A model generated the notes under the pieces. That model was not told the origin of the DNA. It searched no databases and saw only the letters and a list, made by a program, of their open reading frames with translations. DNA of 23,004 nucleotides, taken from assembly GCA_904419835.1 (NCBI GenBank), contig CAJFTA010000040.1, positions 1-23,004 of the forward strand. The letters run 5' to 3'. Position 1 is the first letter of the stretch. Each line of letters opens with the position of its first letter. Source of the stretch: an uncultured Pseudoflavonifractor sp. (GTDB lineage: Bacteria; Bacillota; Clostridia; Oscillospirales; Oscillospiraceae). Both the position numbers and the translations under genes were made by a program. This document shows positions 1 to 6,207 of the stretch, in pieces.

Positions 1-129
1 TCGCTGCCCACAACCGCCGTTCTAACAACTTCCCTATGAGGCCGCTTGGCTGGCTTTCTCCTTGCGAATTCGCCGTCCAATTTGTTTGACAAACCTACAA
101 CCTCTACCAGGCCGTCCGGGAAATTTCTC

Positions 130-158
130 TTGTCCTGTCCGATTTTTCAGGGTATAAT
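130..158 (+). promoter_or_regulatory. Promoter for the DUF4364 gene
   Basis: A -35 box TTGTCC (130-135) and a perfect -10 box TATAAT (153-158) are separated by exactly 17 bases. The start codon at 208 follows about 40 bases after the predicted transcription start. The first 129 bases of the window hold no gene that I can support. Confidence 0.7.
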
Positions 159-207
159 GATAAAGTATGCCGTGCCATCCGTTCAGTCTGCAAGGGGAGT
201 GAGTGCC

Positions 208-768
208 ATGGCCCGATATGGGTTTATTCATGACAAGCTGGAAATCAAATTTCTGGTGCTCTATATTATGTCCCGGGCCGCCGCTCCTCTGGACTTCTCC
301 ACCCTGACAGATCTGACCCTCATCGACGAGGGCGTGGATTACTTTGACTTCGCCGAAGCTGTGGCGGAGCTGGTGGAGAGCGGCCATCTGGAGCTGACCG
401 AGGACGGCCGCTACGTGATCACCGAAAAGGGCAAGAAGAACGGTATGGTCTGTGAGAGCAGTCTTCCCTACTCCGTGAAGAGCAAATGCTCCCGCAGGCT
501 GGTGGAGCTCAACGCCGAACTGCGGCGGGACGCGCAGGTCCGGGCCCAGATTCTCCCCCGGGAGGAGGACGGCACCTGTACCCTCCGCCTCTCTCTGGAC
601 GACGGCGCGGGCAACCTGCTGACCGTGGAGCTGCTCTCCCCCTCCGAGGACCAGGCCGAACGGCTGGCCGAGGGCTTCCGCTCCCATCCCGAGCAGGTCT
701 ATAACGGAATTCTGGGCGTGCTGCTCAGAGAGGCGGACGCGGCAGAGGCCAAAGAAAAGGATTCATAA
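208..768 (+). CDS. DUF4364 family protein
   Basis: A 186-residue protein that I recognise as the DUF4364 family, widespread in Clostridia and of unknown function. The N-terminal part (about residues 5-85) has the alternating helix and short-strand pattern of a winged-helix domain, ending in a segment that reads like the wing (HLELTEDGRYVITEKGK). The C-terminal half (about 105-175) is a separate alpha/beta region. The ATG at 208 is chosen because AAGGGGAG lies 9 to 17 bases upstream and because a promoter at 130-158 sits inside the longer open frame, ruling out the start at 46. The stop abuts the next start (TAA then ATG at 769), so the two genes are surely co-transcribed. A DNA-binding or regulatory role is inferred from the fold pattern only. 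Confidence 0.8.
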   Translation: MARYGFIHDKLEIKFLVLYIMSRAAAPLDFSTLTDLTLIDEGVDYFDFAEAVAELVESGHLELTEDGRYVITEKGKKNGMVCESSLPYSVKSKCSRRLVELNAELRRDAQVRAQILPREEDGTCTLRLSLDDGAGNLLTVELLSPSEDQAERLAEGFRSHPEQVYNGILGVLLREADAAEAKEKDS

Positions 769-1767
769 ATGATGTCAGAGCCTGTGATATTCGGCTTTCC
801 CCTCTCGCTGCTCTTCCTCTATTTTGTCATCTACGCTTTCCTGGGCTGGATCCTGGAGACCGTCTACTGCTCCGTCCGTGAGCGGCGGTTCGTGGCCCGG
901 GGGTTTCTCTACGGCCCCGTCTGTCCCATCTACGGCGTGGGCGTATTGATGATGCTGTGCTGGTTTACTCCCTTTACCGGCCGTCCCCTCCTCTTCTACG
1001 TGGTGGCCACCGTATGCATGTCCGCGTGGGAGTACCTGGTAGGCTGGCTGCTGGAGACCACCACCCACATCAAATACTGGGATTACAGCAACAGAAGATT
1101 CAACCTGCACGGCCGGATCTGCCTCTCCATCTCCCTGACCTGGGGCGTGCTGGCCTACCTGGTCATCTTCTGGATTCACCCTGTGGTGGCCGGGCTGATA
1201 GAGAGGCTGCCCGCCTTCACCATCCACGTGGCCATCGGTGTGTTGCTGGTGCTCCTACTGGCCGACGCGGCCGCCACCATCCGCGAGCTGGCCCTGCTCA
1301 CCGCCATGCTGCGGAAGCTGACCCGGATGGGCGAGGAACTGCAGGTCCAGCTGGCCCTGAGCCGTGCGGAGCTATCCGACCGGCTGGACGAGGCCAGAGA
1401 GGCCATCAGCGGCAAACTGGACGGTGCGAAGGAGTCTATCTCCGATAAGCTGGACGAGGCAAAGGAATCCATCAGCGGCCGCCTGGATGGCGCCCGGGAG
1501 AGCCTGTCCGATCGTATCGACACCGCCCTGGACGGCACGGAGGCCGATCTGGCCGCGCTGGGCAGACGGTACATTGAGCTGCTGCGCAAGGCGGAGCGCC
1601 AGACCCGTCACCTGCGCTACGTCTACCGGGGGATGTCCTCCTCCACCCTGTCCACAGCCCTCTCCCAGCTCTCCGAGGCCGGCCGCCGGGCCATGTCGGA
1701 GCGGGTTCAGCGCCGGAACCGGCGGCGCGCCCGGCGCCGGGACAGGAAGCACCGGGAAGATGTATGA
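769..1767 (+). CDS. CmpB-like putative ABC transporter permease with hendecad-repeat tail
   Basis: A 332-residue protein. The N-terminal half matches the 'putative ABC transporter permease' (CmpB-type) family of Firmicutes: about five hydrophobic segments near residues 11-33, 50-67, 73-95, 117-138 and 150-169, with the family-typical FLGWILETVYCS and RGFLYGPVCPIYG stretches. No ATPase partner is adjacent, so transport is not demonstrated. After residue 200 comes a charged amphipathic stretch with an 11-residue period (about 203-257), in which SDRLDEA- and SGKLDGA-type units alternate so that 22 residues repeat nearly exactly. The C-terminus (about 300-332) is very rich in Arg and Lys and is likely cytoplasmic, possibly binding nucleic acid or phospholipid. 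The start directly follows the stop of the previous gene, with AAAAGGA as ribosome site; ATG 772 is an equally possible start. Confidence 0.8.
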   Translation: MMSEPVIFGFPLSLLFLYFVIYAFLGWILETVYCSVRERRFVARGFLYGPVCPIYGVGVLMMLCWFTPFTGRPLLFYVVATVCMSAWEYLVGWLLETTTHIKYWDYSNRRFNLHGRICLSISLTWGVLAYLVIFWIHPVVAGLIERLPAFTIHVAIGVLLVLLLADAAATIRELALLTAMLRKLTRMGEELQVQLALSRAELSDRLDEAREAISGKLDGAKESISDKLDEAKESISGRLDGARESLSDRIDTALDGTEADLAALGRRYIELLRKAERQTRHLRYVYRGMSSSTLSTALSQLSEAGRRAMSERVQRRNRRRARRRDRKHREDV

Positions 1768-1772
1768 TATTG

Positions 1773-1811
1773 CCCGGCGGATTGTCCGGGGTTGACAATC
1801 CGCCGGGCTTT
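1773..1811 (+). terminator. Rho-independent terminator after the CmpB-like gene
   Basis: A perfect 14-bp stem, CCCGGCGGATTGTC (1773-1786) with its complement at 1794-1807, encloses a 7-base loop and is followed by CTTT. The T-tract is short, so termination may be partial. The 3' arm also carries the -35 box of the next promoter. Confidence 0.7.
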
Positions 1812-1820
1812 CGCTATACT
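1792..1820 (+). promoter_or_regulatory. Promoter of the ABC-F leader
   Basis: Consensus -35 TTGACA (1792-1797), a 17-base spacer and -10 TATACT (1815-1820). This is the closest match to a sigma-A promoter in the window. It overlaps the terminator of the upstream operon. Transcription would start near 1827, giving a leader of about 368 bases before the ABC-F start. Confidence 0.85.
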
Positions 1821-1826
1821 GTACTT

Positions 1827-2017
1827 ATCTTGATTACGATTGGAGCTGGGAAGATGCGCAAGTAACCTTCTGTTTTTCCGGAATGCACAGCCGGGCAGGT
1901 TTTCGCCTGCTCTGTTTTGCTGTGGGCCGGGCAGGAGGAAATCTTGCTGTGTCTTCCCTGTTTTCCTACCGTCACCGCACGGTATGGACGCAGGGGTTTT
2001 CTCCTGCGTCCATTTTT
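1827..2017 (+). promoter_or_regulatory. Attenuator leader of the ABC-F gene, with 3-codon leader peptide
   Basis: The leader has the parts of ribosome-mediated attenuation. A tiny reading frame, Met-Arg-Lys-stop (1854-1865), follows a GGAG site (1843-1846) at good spacing. A small hairpin pairs GGGCAGG (1893-1899) with CCTGCTC (1906-1912). The segment GCAGGAGGAAA (1931-1941) can pair over 11 bases, one a G-U, with 1997-2007, which is the loop and 3' arm of the terminator, and would thus act as antiterminator. CCTGC at 1906-1910 could also pair with 1931-1935, linking leader translation to the switch. Attenuators of this kind are known in front of ABC-F resistance genes such as vmlR; that this one responds to ribosome-targeting antibiotics is inferred. 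Confidence 0.65.
1984..2017 (+). terminator. Attenuator terminator in the ABC-F leader
   Basis: The stem ATGGACGCAGG (1984-1994) pairs with CCTGCGTCCAT (2003-2013), and a run of T follows (2013-2017). It lies between the promoter at 1792-1820 and the ABC-F start at 2195, with no gene ending here, so it must act on the leader transcript. Confidence 0.75.
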
Positions 2018-2173
2018 GTTATGCAACGGCATGGCAAACCCGGCCATGTGCCGCTTTCAGCGGCACGGCCATAAAATCACAGCGCATGGGCCGGGACGGC
2101 CCATATGCGCATAGACTTCATGCGCCGCAGACCCTTGCCTGCTTTCACGGCGCGCTCCCGGCGCATGGAGTTT
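2013..2173 (+). repeat. Dispersed structured element, copy A
   Basis: This stretch aligns without gaps to 10620-10780 (constant offset of 8607 bases), with about 30 mismatches by hand count, roughly 81 percent identity. It starts in the T-tract of the ABC-F attenuator and ends 21 bases before the ABC-F start. Hairpins: 2015-2024 with 2029-2038; GTGCCGC (2048-2054) with GCGGCAC (2060-2066); ATGGGCCG with CGGCCCAT inside the identical segment 2081-2094 onward; and a further GCGCAT/ATGCGC pair near 2108-2126. It holds no credible gene. See the second copy for comparison. Confidence 0.85.
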
Positions 2174-2194
2174 ATTTTCTGTGAGGTGACGTAT

Positions 2195-3679
2195 ATGTCT
2201 CTGATTCAGATTACCGATCTGACCTTTGCCTACGACGGCAGCTGGGACAACGTGTTTGACCACGCCTCCCTCCAGCTGGACACGCGCTGGAGGCTTGGGC
2301 TGGTGGGACGCAACGGGCGGGGTAAGACCACCCTGCTCCGGCTGCTGATGGGCAAATATGAATACGCCGGCGCCATCTCCGCCTCTGTGACCTTTGACTA
2401 CTTCCCCTTTCCCGTGCCCCGCCCGGAGCGGGACGCCATGGAGGCGGCGGAGGAACTGCTGCCCGAGACCGAGAGCTGGGAGCTCTACCGGGAGCTCTCC
2501 GCACTGGAGATGGACCCGGAGATTCTCTTCCGCCCCTTCTCCTCCCTCTCCAACGGAGAGCAGACCAAGCTGCTGCTGGCCGTCCTCTTCCTGCGTCCCA
2601 ACCGGTTCCTGCTGCTGGATGAGCCCACCAACCACCTGGACCTGGAGGGCAGGCAGGTGGTGAGCCGCTACCTGGGCCGGAAGCAGGGCTTTATCCTGGT
2701 CTCCCACGACCGGGCCTTTCTGGACGGCTGCGTGGACCATATCCTCTCCATCAACAAGCAGAATTTCGACCTTCAGCAGGGGAACTTCTCCTCCTGGTGG
2801 GAGAACAAGCAGCGCCGGGACCAGTGGGAGCGCTCGGAAAATGAAAAGCTCCGCCGGGACATCGCCCGTCTGGACGCCGCCGCCCGCCGGGCCTCCGCCT
2901 GGTCGGACAAGGCGGAGTCCGCCAAATTCGGTACCGGCTGTGCTGACCGGGGTTTTGTGGGCCACCGGGCGGCCAAGGTGATGAAGCGCGCCAAGGCGGC
3001 AGAGAACCGCCGCCGGGAGGCCGCCGAGGAGAAGAGCGCCCTGCTGAAAAACATCGAGTAGGCGCCGCCGCTGAAGCTCCATCCCCTCTCCCACCCCAAA
3101 CAGCGCCTGGTGGAGGCGGACCATCTGGCCGCCGACTACGGTCTGGGGCCGGTGTGCGCCCCGGTGTCCTTCTCCCTCATGCAGGGGGAACGGCTGGCCC
3201 TGACCGGCCGCAACGGCACGGGCAAGTCCAGTCTGCTCCGGCTGGTGTGCGGCGAGGAGCTTCCCCACACCGGGACGCTGTCCCTGGCCTCCGGGCTGGT
3301 GGTGTCCGTGGCGCCCCAGGACCCGTCCTTCCTCCGGGGAGACCTGACCAGCTTCGCCGCAGAGAGCGGCATCGACGAGACCCTGTTCAAGACCATCCTG
3401 CGGAAGCTGGACTTCTCCAGATCCCAGTTTGAAAAGGACATGGCCGGTTACAGCGCCGGGCAGAAGAAAAAGGTACTGCTGGCCCGCAGTCTGTGCCAGA
3501 GCGCCCACCTCTACGTCTGGGACGAGCCTCTCAACTATGTCGACCTGTTCTCCCGGATGCAGCTGGAGCAGCTCATTCTGGAGTACCGCCCCACCATGCT
3601 GCTGGTGGAGCACGACCGCAGCTTCCTGGACGCCGTGGCCACCAGAGTCGTGCACCTGGAACGGAGGGAGTCAAGATGA
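2195..3679 (+). pseudogene. Lsa-type ABC-F ribosomal protection protein, interrupted by an in-frame TAG
   Basis: Read through, this is a 494-codon Lsa-family ABC-F protein (Lsa(A) is about 498 residues). These soluble twin-ATPase proteins bind the ribosomal E site and displace lincosamides, streptogramin A and pleuromutilins. The first domain has Walker A GRNGRGKT (38-45), signature LSNGEQTK (118-125) and Walker B FLLLDEPTNH (138-147). The interdomain linker is about 190-300. The second domain has GRNGTGKS, the Lsa-like variant signature SAGQKKK, and VWDEPLNYVD. Codon 289 is TAG (3059-3061) in the linker, and the same frame continues intact to TGA at 3677-3679, so this looks like a single GAG-to-TAG change. 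As it stands, a 288-residue product would be made; a GTG restart at 3110 has no visible ribosome site. The start at 2195 has GAGGTG 6 bases upstream. Nonsense mutation or sequencing error are both possible. Confidence 0.85.
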
Positions 3680-4371
3680 GCTATGACGCGCTGGAGGAGA
3701 TGTCCGCGTTTTTCAGCCGCCGCTGCAGCATTTACGACACTGTTCACCCGGCCACCATTGACGGCGGCCCGGAGAGCAAGCAGGTGCCCGCCCGCTGGCT
3801 CCCGGAGGGCACCTGCCGCCTTCTGGACCTGGGGGTGGGGACCGGGCTGGAGCTGGAGGCTGTGTTCCGGCGCTTTCCGGACGTGCGGGTGACCGGCTTG
3901 GACATCTGCGGCGATATGCTCGCCGTCCTGCGGGAGAAATACCCGGGCAGGCGTCTGGAGCTGCACCAGGCCAGCTATCTGGACTATGACTTCGGCTCCG
4001 GCCGTTACGACGCCGCCCTCTCCGTCATGTCCCTCCACCACTATGCCCCCGCTGTCAAAACGGCGCTCTACCGCAGAATCTGCCGGGCCCTGAAACCCGG
4101 CGGGGTCTATGTGGAGTGCGACTATATGCTCTCTGAGCATGAGTACCAGAACCCGTTTGCCCAGGAGGCCCTTCTCTTCGCCCAGTACCGCAGGCTCCAG
4201 GAGGAGCAGCACCTGGACCCCGGACTGGAATACCATTTCGACACTCCCTGCGCCGTCCCCCACCAGAAGGAGATGCTGCTGGAGGCTGGTTTCCGCTCCG
4301 CCGAGGAGGTCTGGCGGAGGAAAAATACCGTGGTCCTTGTCGCCCGCGCGCCAACCGGGCCGGAGGACTGA
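3676..4371 (+). CDS. Class I SAM-dependent methyltransferase
   Basis: A 231-residue protein with a Rossmann-type methyltransferase core. Motif I is LLDLGVGTGLE (49-59). The acidic end of the second strand is VTGLDICGDML. The LSVMSLHHY stretch corresponds to motif IV/V, followed by LKPGGVYVECDY. The substrate cannot be told from the sequence; the overall pattern resembles small-molecule methyltransferases of the UbiE/Methyltransf_25 type rather than Erm or RlmA. The ATG overlaps the TGA of the ABC-F gene (ATGA), with GGAGGGAG just upstream, so translation is normally coupled. Coupling to a resistance gene suggests, but does not show, a role in detoxification or ribosome modification. Ribosomes that stop at the premature TAG upstream would reach this start less often. 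Confidence 0.8.
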   Translation: MSYDALEEMSAFFSRRCSIYDTVHPATIDGGPESKQVPARWLPEGTCRLLDLGVGTGLELEAVFRRFPDVRVTGLDICGDMLAVLREKYPGRRLELHQASYLDYDFGSGRYDAALSVMSLHHYAPAVKTALYRRICRALKPGGVYVECDYMLSEHEYQNPFAQEALLFAQYRRLQEEQHLDPGLEYHFDTPCAVPHQKEMLLEAGFRSAEEVWRRKNTVVLVARAPTGPED

Positions 4372-4393
4372 GCAGACTTCGCCCCCAAAAAGA

Positions 4394-4440
4394 GGCCGGC
4401 AGCGGGCGCTCTCCTCCGCGCCCGCTGCCGGTCTGTTTTC
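4394..4440. terminator. Bidirectional terminator between convergent genes
   Basis: A 16-bp stem pairs 4394-4409 with 4418-4433 (one G-T), around an 8-base loop. It is followed by TGTTTTC on the plus strand and preceded by AAAAAGA, which gives a T-tract on the minus strand. It serves both the methyltransferase gene and the convergent secreted-protein gene. Confidence 0.8.
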
Positions 4441-4444
4441 TCTT

Positions 4445-4990
4445 TCAGCTTACGGTATAGCTGCCCCGAACCAGCACCTTCACCGCGTTCTGGGCGGTAA
4501 AGCCGCGGCCCTCGATGGTGGCCATGTACAGGTGGTTCTTCACCAGGGCCTGCCCGTTCTCCAGCGTACCGCCGTCGGTCATGTCGATCAAACCGGGGGC
4601 CGTGTCGGTGAAGCACACCGCGCTGCCCACCCGGAGCATGATCTCGCAGCCCACGCCCGCCGTCAGCTTCTGCCCGGCGGCCACGTCCACCACCGCAAAG
4701 GCCGCCGGCTGCCCGCTGCCGCCGCCGGCCTGGGCCAGCTTGTCCTCCACGGCCTTGGTGTAGTCCTGGATGGCCTGGTCCAGCTCCTTCTTCAGGGCGG
4801 CTTCCCGCTCGGTCAGCTTGGTCTCCACCTGGTTCATAATCTCAGGGGTGGCCTTTTGGGTCAGATAGCTCAGGGTCACCAGGGGGTCGGACTGGGTGCC
4901 CTGCTGCCCGGCGGCAAAGGCCACGCCCAGCAGGGTCACGGTCACCAGGCCGCCGGCCATTACTTTGGTGAGAAGGGTGTGCTTCTTCAT
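4445..4990 (-). CDS. Secreted protein of unknown function
   Basis: A 181-residue protein that I cannot assign to a named family. It has a classical signal peptide: MKKHTLLTK, a hydrophobic core, and an AFA-type cleavage site near residue 26. Residues about 45-90 are charged and helical (coiled-coil-like, LTEREAALKKELDQAIQDYTKAVEDKL), followed by a Gly-rich hinge near 90-94. The C-terminal part (about 96-181) is a compact beta-rich domain with a motif around GLIDMTDGGTLENG and NHLYMATIEGRGF. I recall similar C-terminal domains in uncharacterised exported proteins of Oscillospiraceae, but cannot give a function. AGGAGG (4996-5001) lies at good spacing before the ATG. It follows the mazF-like gene by 98 bases and may be in the same transcript. 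Confidence 0.75.
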   Translation of the reverse strand: MKKHTLLTKVMAGGLVTVTLLGVAFAAGQQGTQSDPLVTLSYLTQKATPEIMNQVETKLTEREAALKKELDQAIQDYTKAVEDKLAQAGGGSGQPAAFAVVDVAAGQKLTAGVGCEIMLRVGSAVCFTDTAPGLIDMTDGGTLENGQALVKNHLYMATIEGRGFTAQNAVKVLVRGSYTVS

Positions 4991-5020
4991 GGCGTCCTCC
5001 TATGTATCATGGTTTCTGCC

Positions 5021-5063
5021 GCGCGGGCCGCACCGGCTTCTGTGGGCCGGAGGCGGCCCGCGC
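5021..5063. other. GC-rich hairpin between the toxin gene and the secreted-protein gene
   Basis: GCGCGGGCCGC (5021-5031) pairs perfectly with GCGGCCCGCGC (5053-5063), with an inner CCGGC/GCCGG pair. No T-tract follows on the minus strand, where both flanking genes lie; a T-rich stretch follows only on the plus strand. It may be an RNA-stabilising or partial termination structure. Confidence 0.45.
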
Positions 5064-5088
5064 GCTTTCTCTCTCCGGCCGGCTGCAC

Positions 5089-5454
5089 TTAGACCATCTG
5101 CTGGGGATGCAGCCCAAAGCTCACCGCAATGGCGCTGTCCACCCGCTGCATCTGTTCCTCATCCAGCCTGCCCATGTGCTCTCTCAGCCGCTTCTTGTCC
5201 AGGGTGCGGATCTGCTCCAGCAGCACCACGGAATCCCTGGGAAGCCCATAGCTTCTGGCTGAGATATCAATGTGGGTGGGGAGCCGGGCCTTCCCTGTCT
5301 GAGAGGTGATGGCCGCGGCAATCACGGTGGGGCTGTGCCGGTTTCCGGTGTCGTTCTGCACGATCAGGACCGGACGGACGCCCCCCTGCTCACTGCCCAC
5401 CACGGGACTCAGGTCGGCATAAAAAATATCTCCTCGTTTTACGCTGTTATCCAC
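5089..5454 (-). CDS. MazF/EndoA-type mRNA interferase toxin
   Basis: A 121-residue PemK/MazF-family toxin. It matches my recollection of Bacillus subtilis EndoA (NdoA, 116 residues) closely along its whole length, including VKRGDIFYADLSPVVGSEQG, RPVLIVQND and LLEQIRTLDK. The residues corresponding to the EndoA catalytic Arg25 and Thr48 are Arg27 and Thr50. Such proteins cut single-stranded RNA at U-containing sites (UACAU in B. subtilis). The start is GTG at 5452-5454 with only a poor ribosome site, so expression may be low. The cognate antitoxin (EndoAI, a short ribbon-helix-helix protein normally encoded immediately upstream) is absent: the 750 bases between this gene and alr contain only repeats. 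Confidence 0.9.
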   Translation of the reverse strand: MDNSVKRGDIFYADLSPVVGSEQGGVRPVLIVQNDTGNRHSPTVIAAAITSQTGKARLPTHIDISARSYGLPRDSVVLLEQIRTLDKKRLREHMGRLDEEQMQRVDSAIAVSFGLHPQQMV

Positions 5455-5670
5455 AAAAGCTCACACTCCGCGGTCTGATAGTCACCGGCGTCACATCCCT
5501 CTGAGGACCCGACACTCAGTACTATGATTCTCCCACGGGGCGGCGGGATTTATACACGGGCGGCGAAAAAAGCGCGTGTTCCGCACCCCTCCCCCGTCCA
5601 TCCGGACGGTTCTCCCCCGATCCAGTTTATGCGCGAAGCGCGCAGGCGTGCGAAGCAGCCCGGATGGACC

Positions 5671-5797
5671 GGAGCAAGGGCGCGAAACCGAAGAGCCGCA
5701 TTACGGCTCTGTTTCAAGCCCGCGCCGGAGGGAAGCCGGGCGTCGCGCAGCCGCCGGAGCGTGACACGAAGCGCGCAGGCGTGCGGCGCAGGCAGCT
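5671..5797 (+). repeat. 127-bp direct repeat, unit 1
   Basis: It begins GGAGCAAGGGCGCGAAACCG and ends GGCAGCT. It is nearly identical to 5913-6039 at the same length; I see differences only at a few positions, such as CATTA against CATCG in the hairpin loop. Confidence 0.85.
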
Positions 5798-5912
5798 GGA
5801 CGGGGCCCCCGGGGAAGCACGAAGTGCTTTTCCGGGGAAAGGACGAGCAGCGGAGCGAACGAGCTTTGCCGCATGAGGCAAAGTGAGCGATGCGGAGCTT
5901 GCGAGGACGCGC

Positions 5913-6039
5913 GGAGCAAGGGCGCGAAACCGAAGAGCCGCATCGCGGCTCTGTTTCAAGCCCGCGCCGGAGGGAAGCCGGGCGTTGCGCAGCCGCCGGA
6001 GCGTGACAAGAAGCGCACAGGCGTGCGAAGCAGGCAGCT
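5913..6039 (+). repeat. 127-bp direct repeat, unit 2
   Basis: Second copy of the unit at 5671-5797, starting 242 bases downstream. The 115 bases between the copies are unique and include a hairpin at 5807-5837. Confidence 0.85.
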
Positions 6040-6207
6040 AAGACCCGGAGCAGAGCAAACGGACCGAAGGCCCCCCCAGGGGCCGCAGGCCGGCTTGCGC
6101 AGTCGGAGGGGCTTAGATGCCGTCGCGCAGCCGCCGGAGCGTGACAAGAAGCGCGCAGGCGCGGGCCTCAGACATCTAAGGCCGGGCTACAAAGCGCCGG
6201 GCGCGGC

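Larger units (their letters stand above)
5455..6207. repeat. Gene-free repeat field between mazF and alr
   Basis: No gene with a ribosome site and normal composition is present. The stretch is built from reused GC-rich modules. A 127-base unit occurs at 5671-5797 and 5913-6039. Part of it (CGTCGCGCAGCCGCCGGAGC and onward) recurs at 6121-6161, and its end (GCGCAGGCGTGCG) also at 5638-5652. Each long unit holds a hairpin AGAGCCG-5-CGGCTCT followed by GTTT. Further hairpins are 5807-5820 with 5824-5837, and an inverted pair CTTAGATG (6112-6119) with CATCTAAG (6173-6180) that brackets the partial copy. Open frames here are by-products of GC-rich repeats. Confidence 0.75.

Noticed and set aside
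86..91. TTGACA as a -35 box for the first gene
   Set aside because: No -10 box lies 16-18 bases downstream; TTGTCC/TATAAT at 130-158 is a proper pair.
2039..2194. A small protein encoded by the dispersed element (frame with MGRDGPYAH / MGRNGPYAH in both copies)
   Set aside because: The peptide similarity follows from DNA identity. Differences between the copies fall at all codon positions, there is no ribosome site, and the frames end differently.
3059..3061. Programmed read-through or pyrrolysine at the TAG
   Set aside because: No pyl gene or downstream stimulatory structure is seen, TAG ends another gene in the window, and non-methylotrophic ABC-F proteins have no use for pyrrolysine.
3110..3679. 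A separate gene for the second ABC-F domain starting at GTG 3110
   Set aside because: The GTG is a coding codon of the continuous frame, has no Shine-Dalgarno sequence, and a nonsense mutation explains the break more simply.
5631..6180. CRISPR array
   Set aside because: Only two long units and irregular partial copies are present, without regular 28-37 base repeats and spacers.
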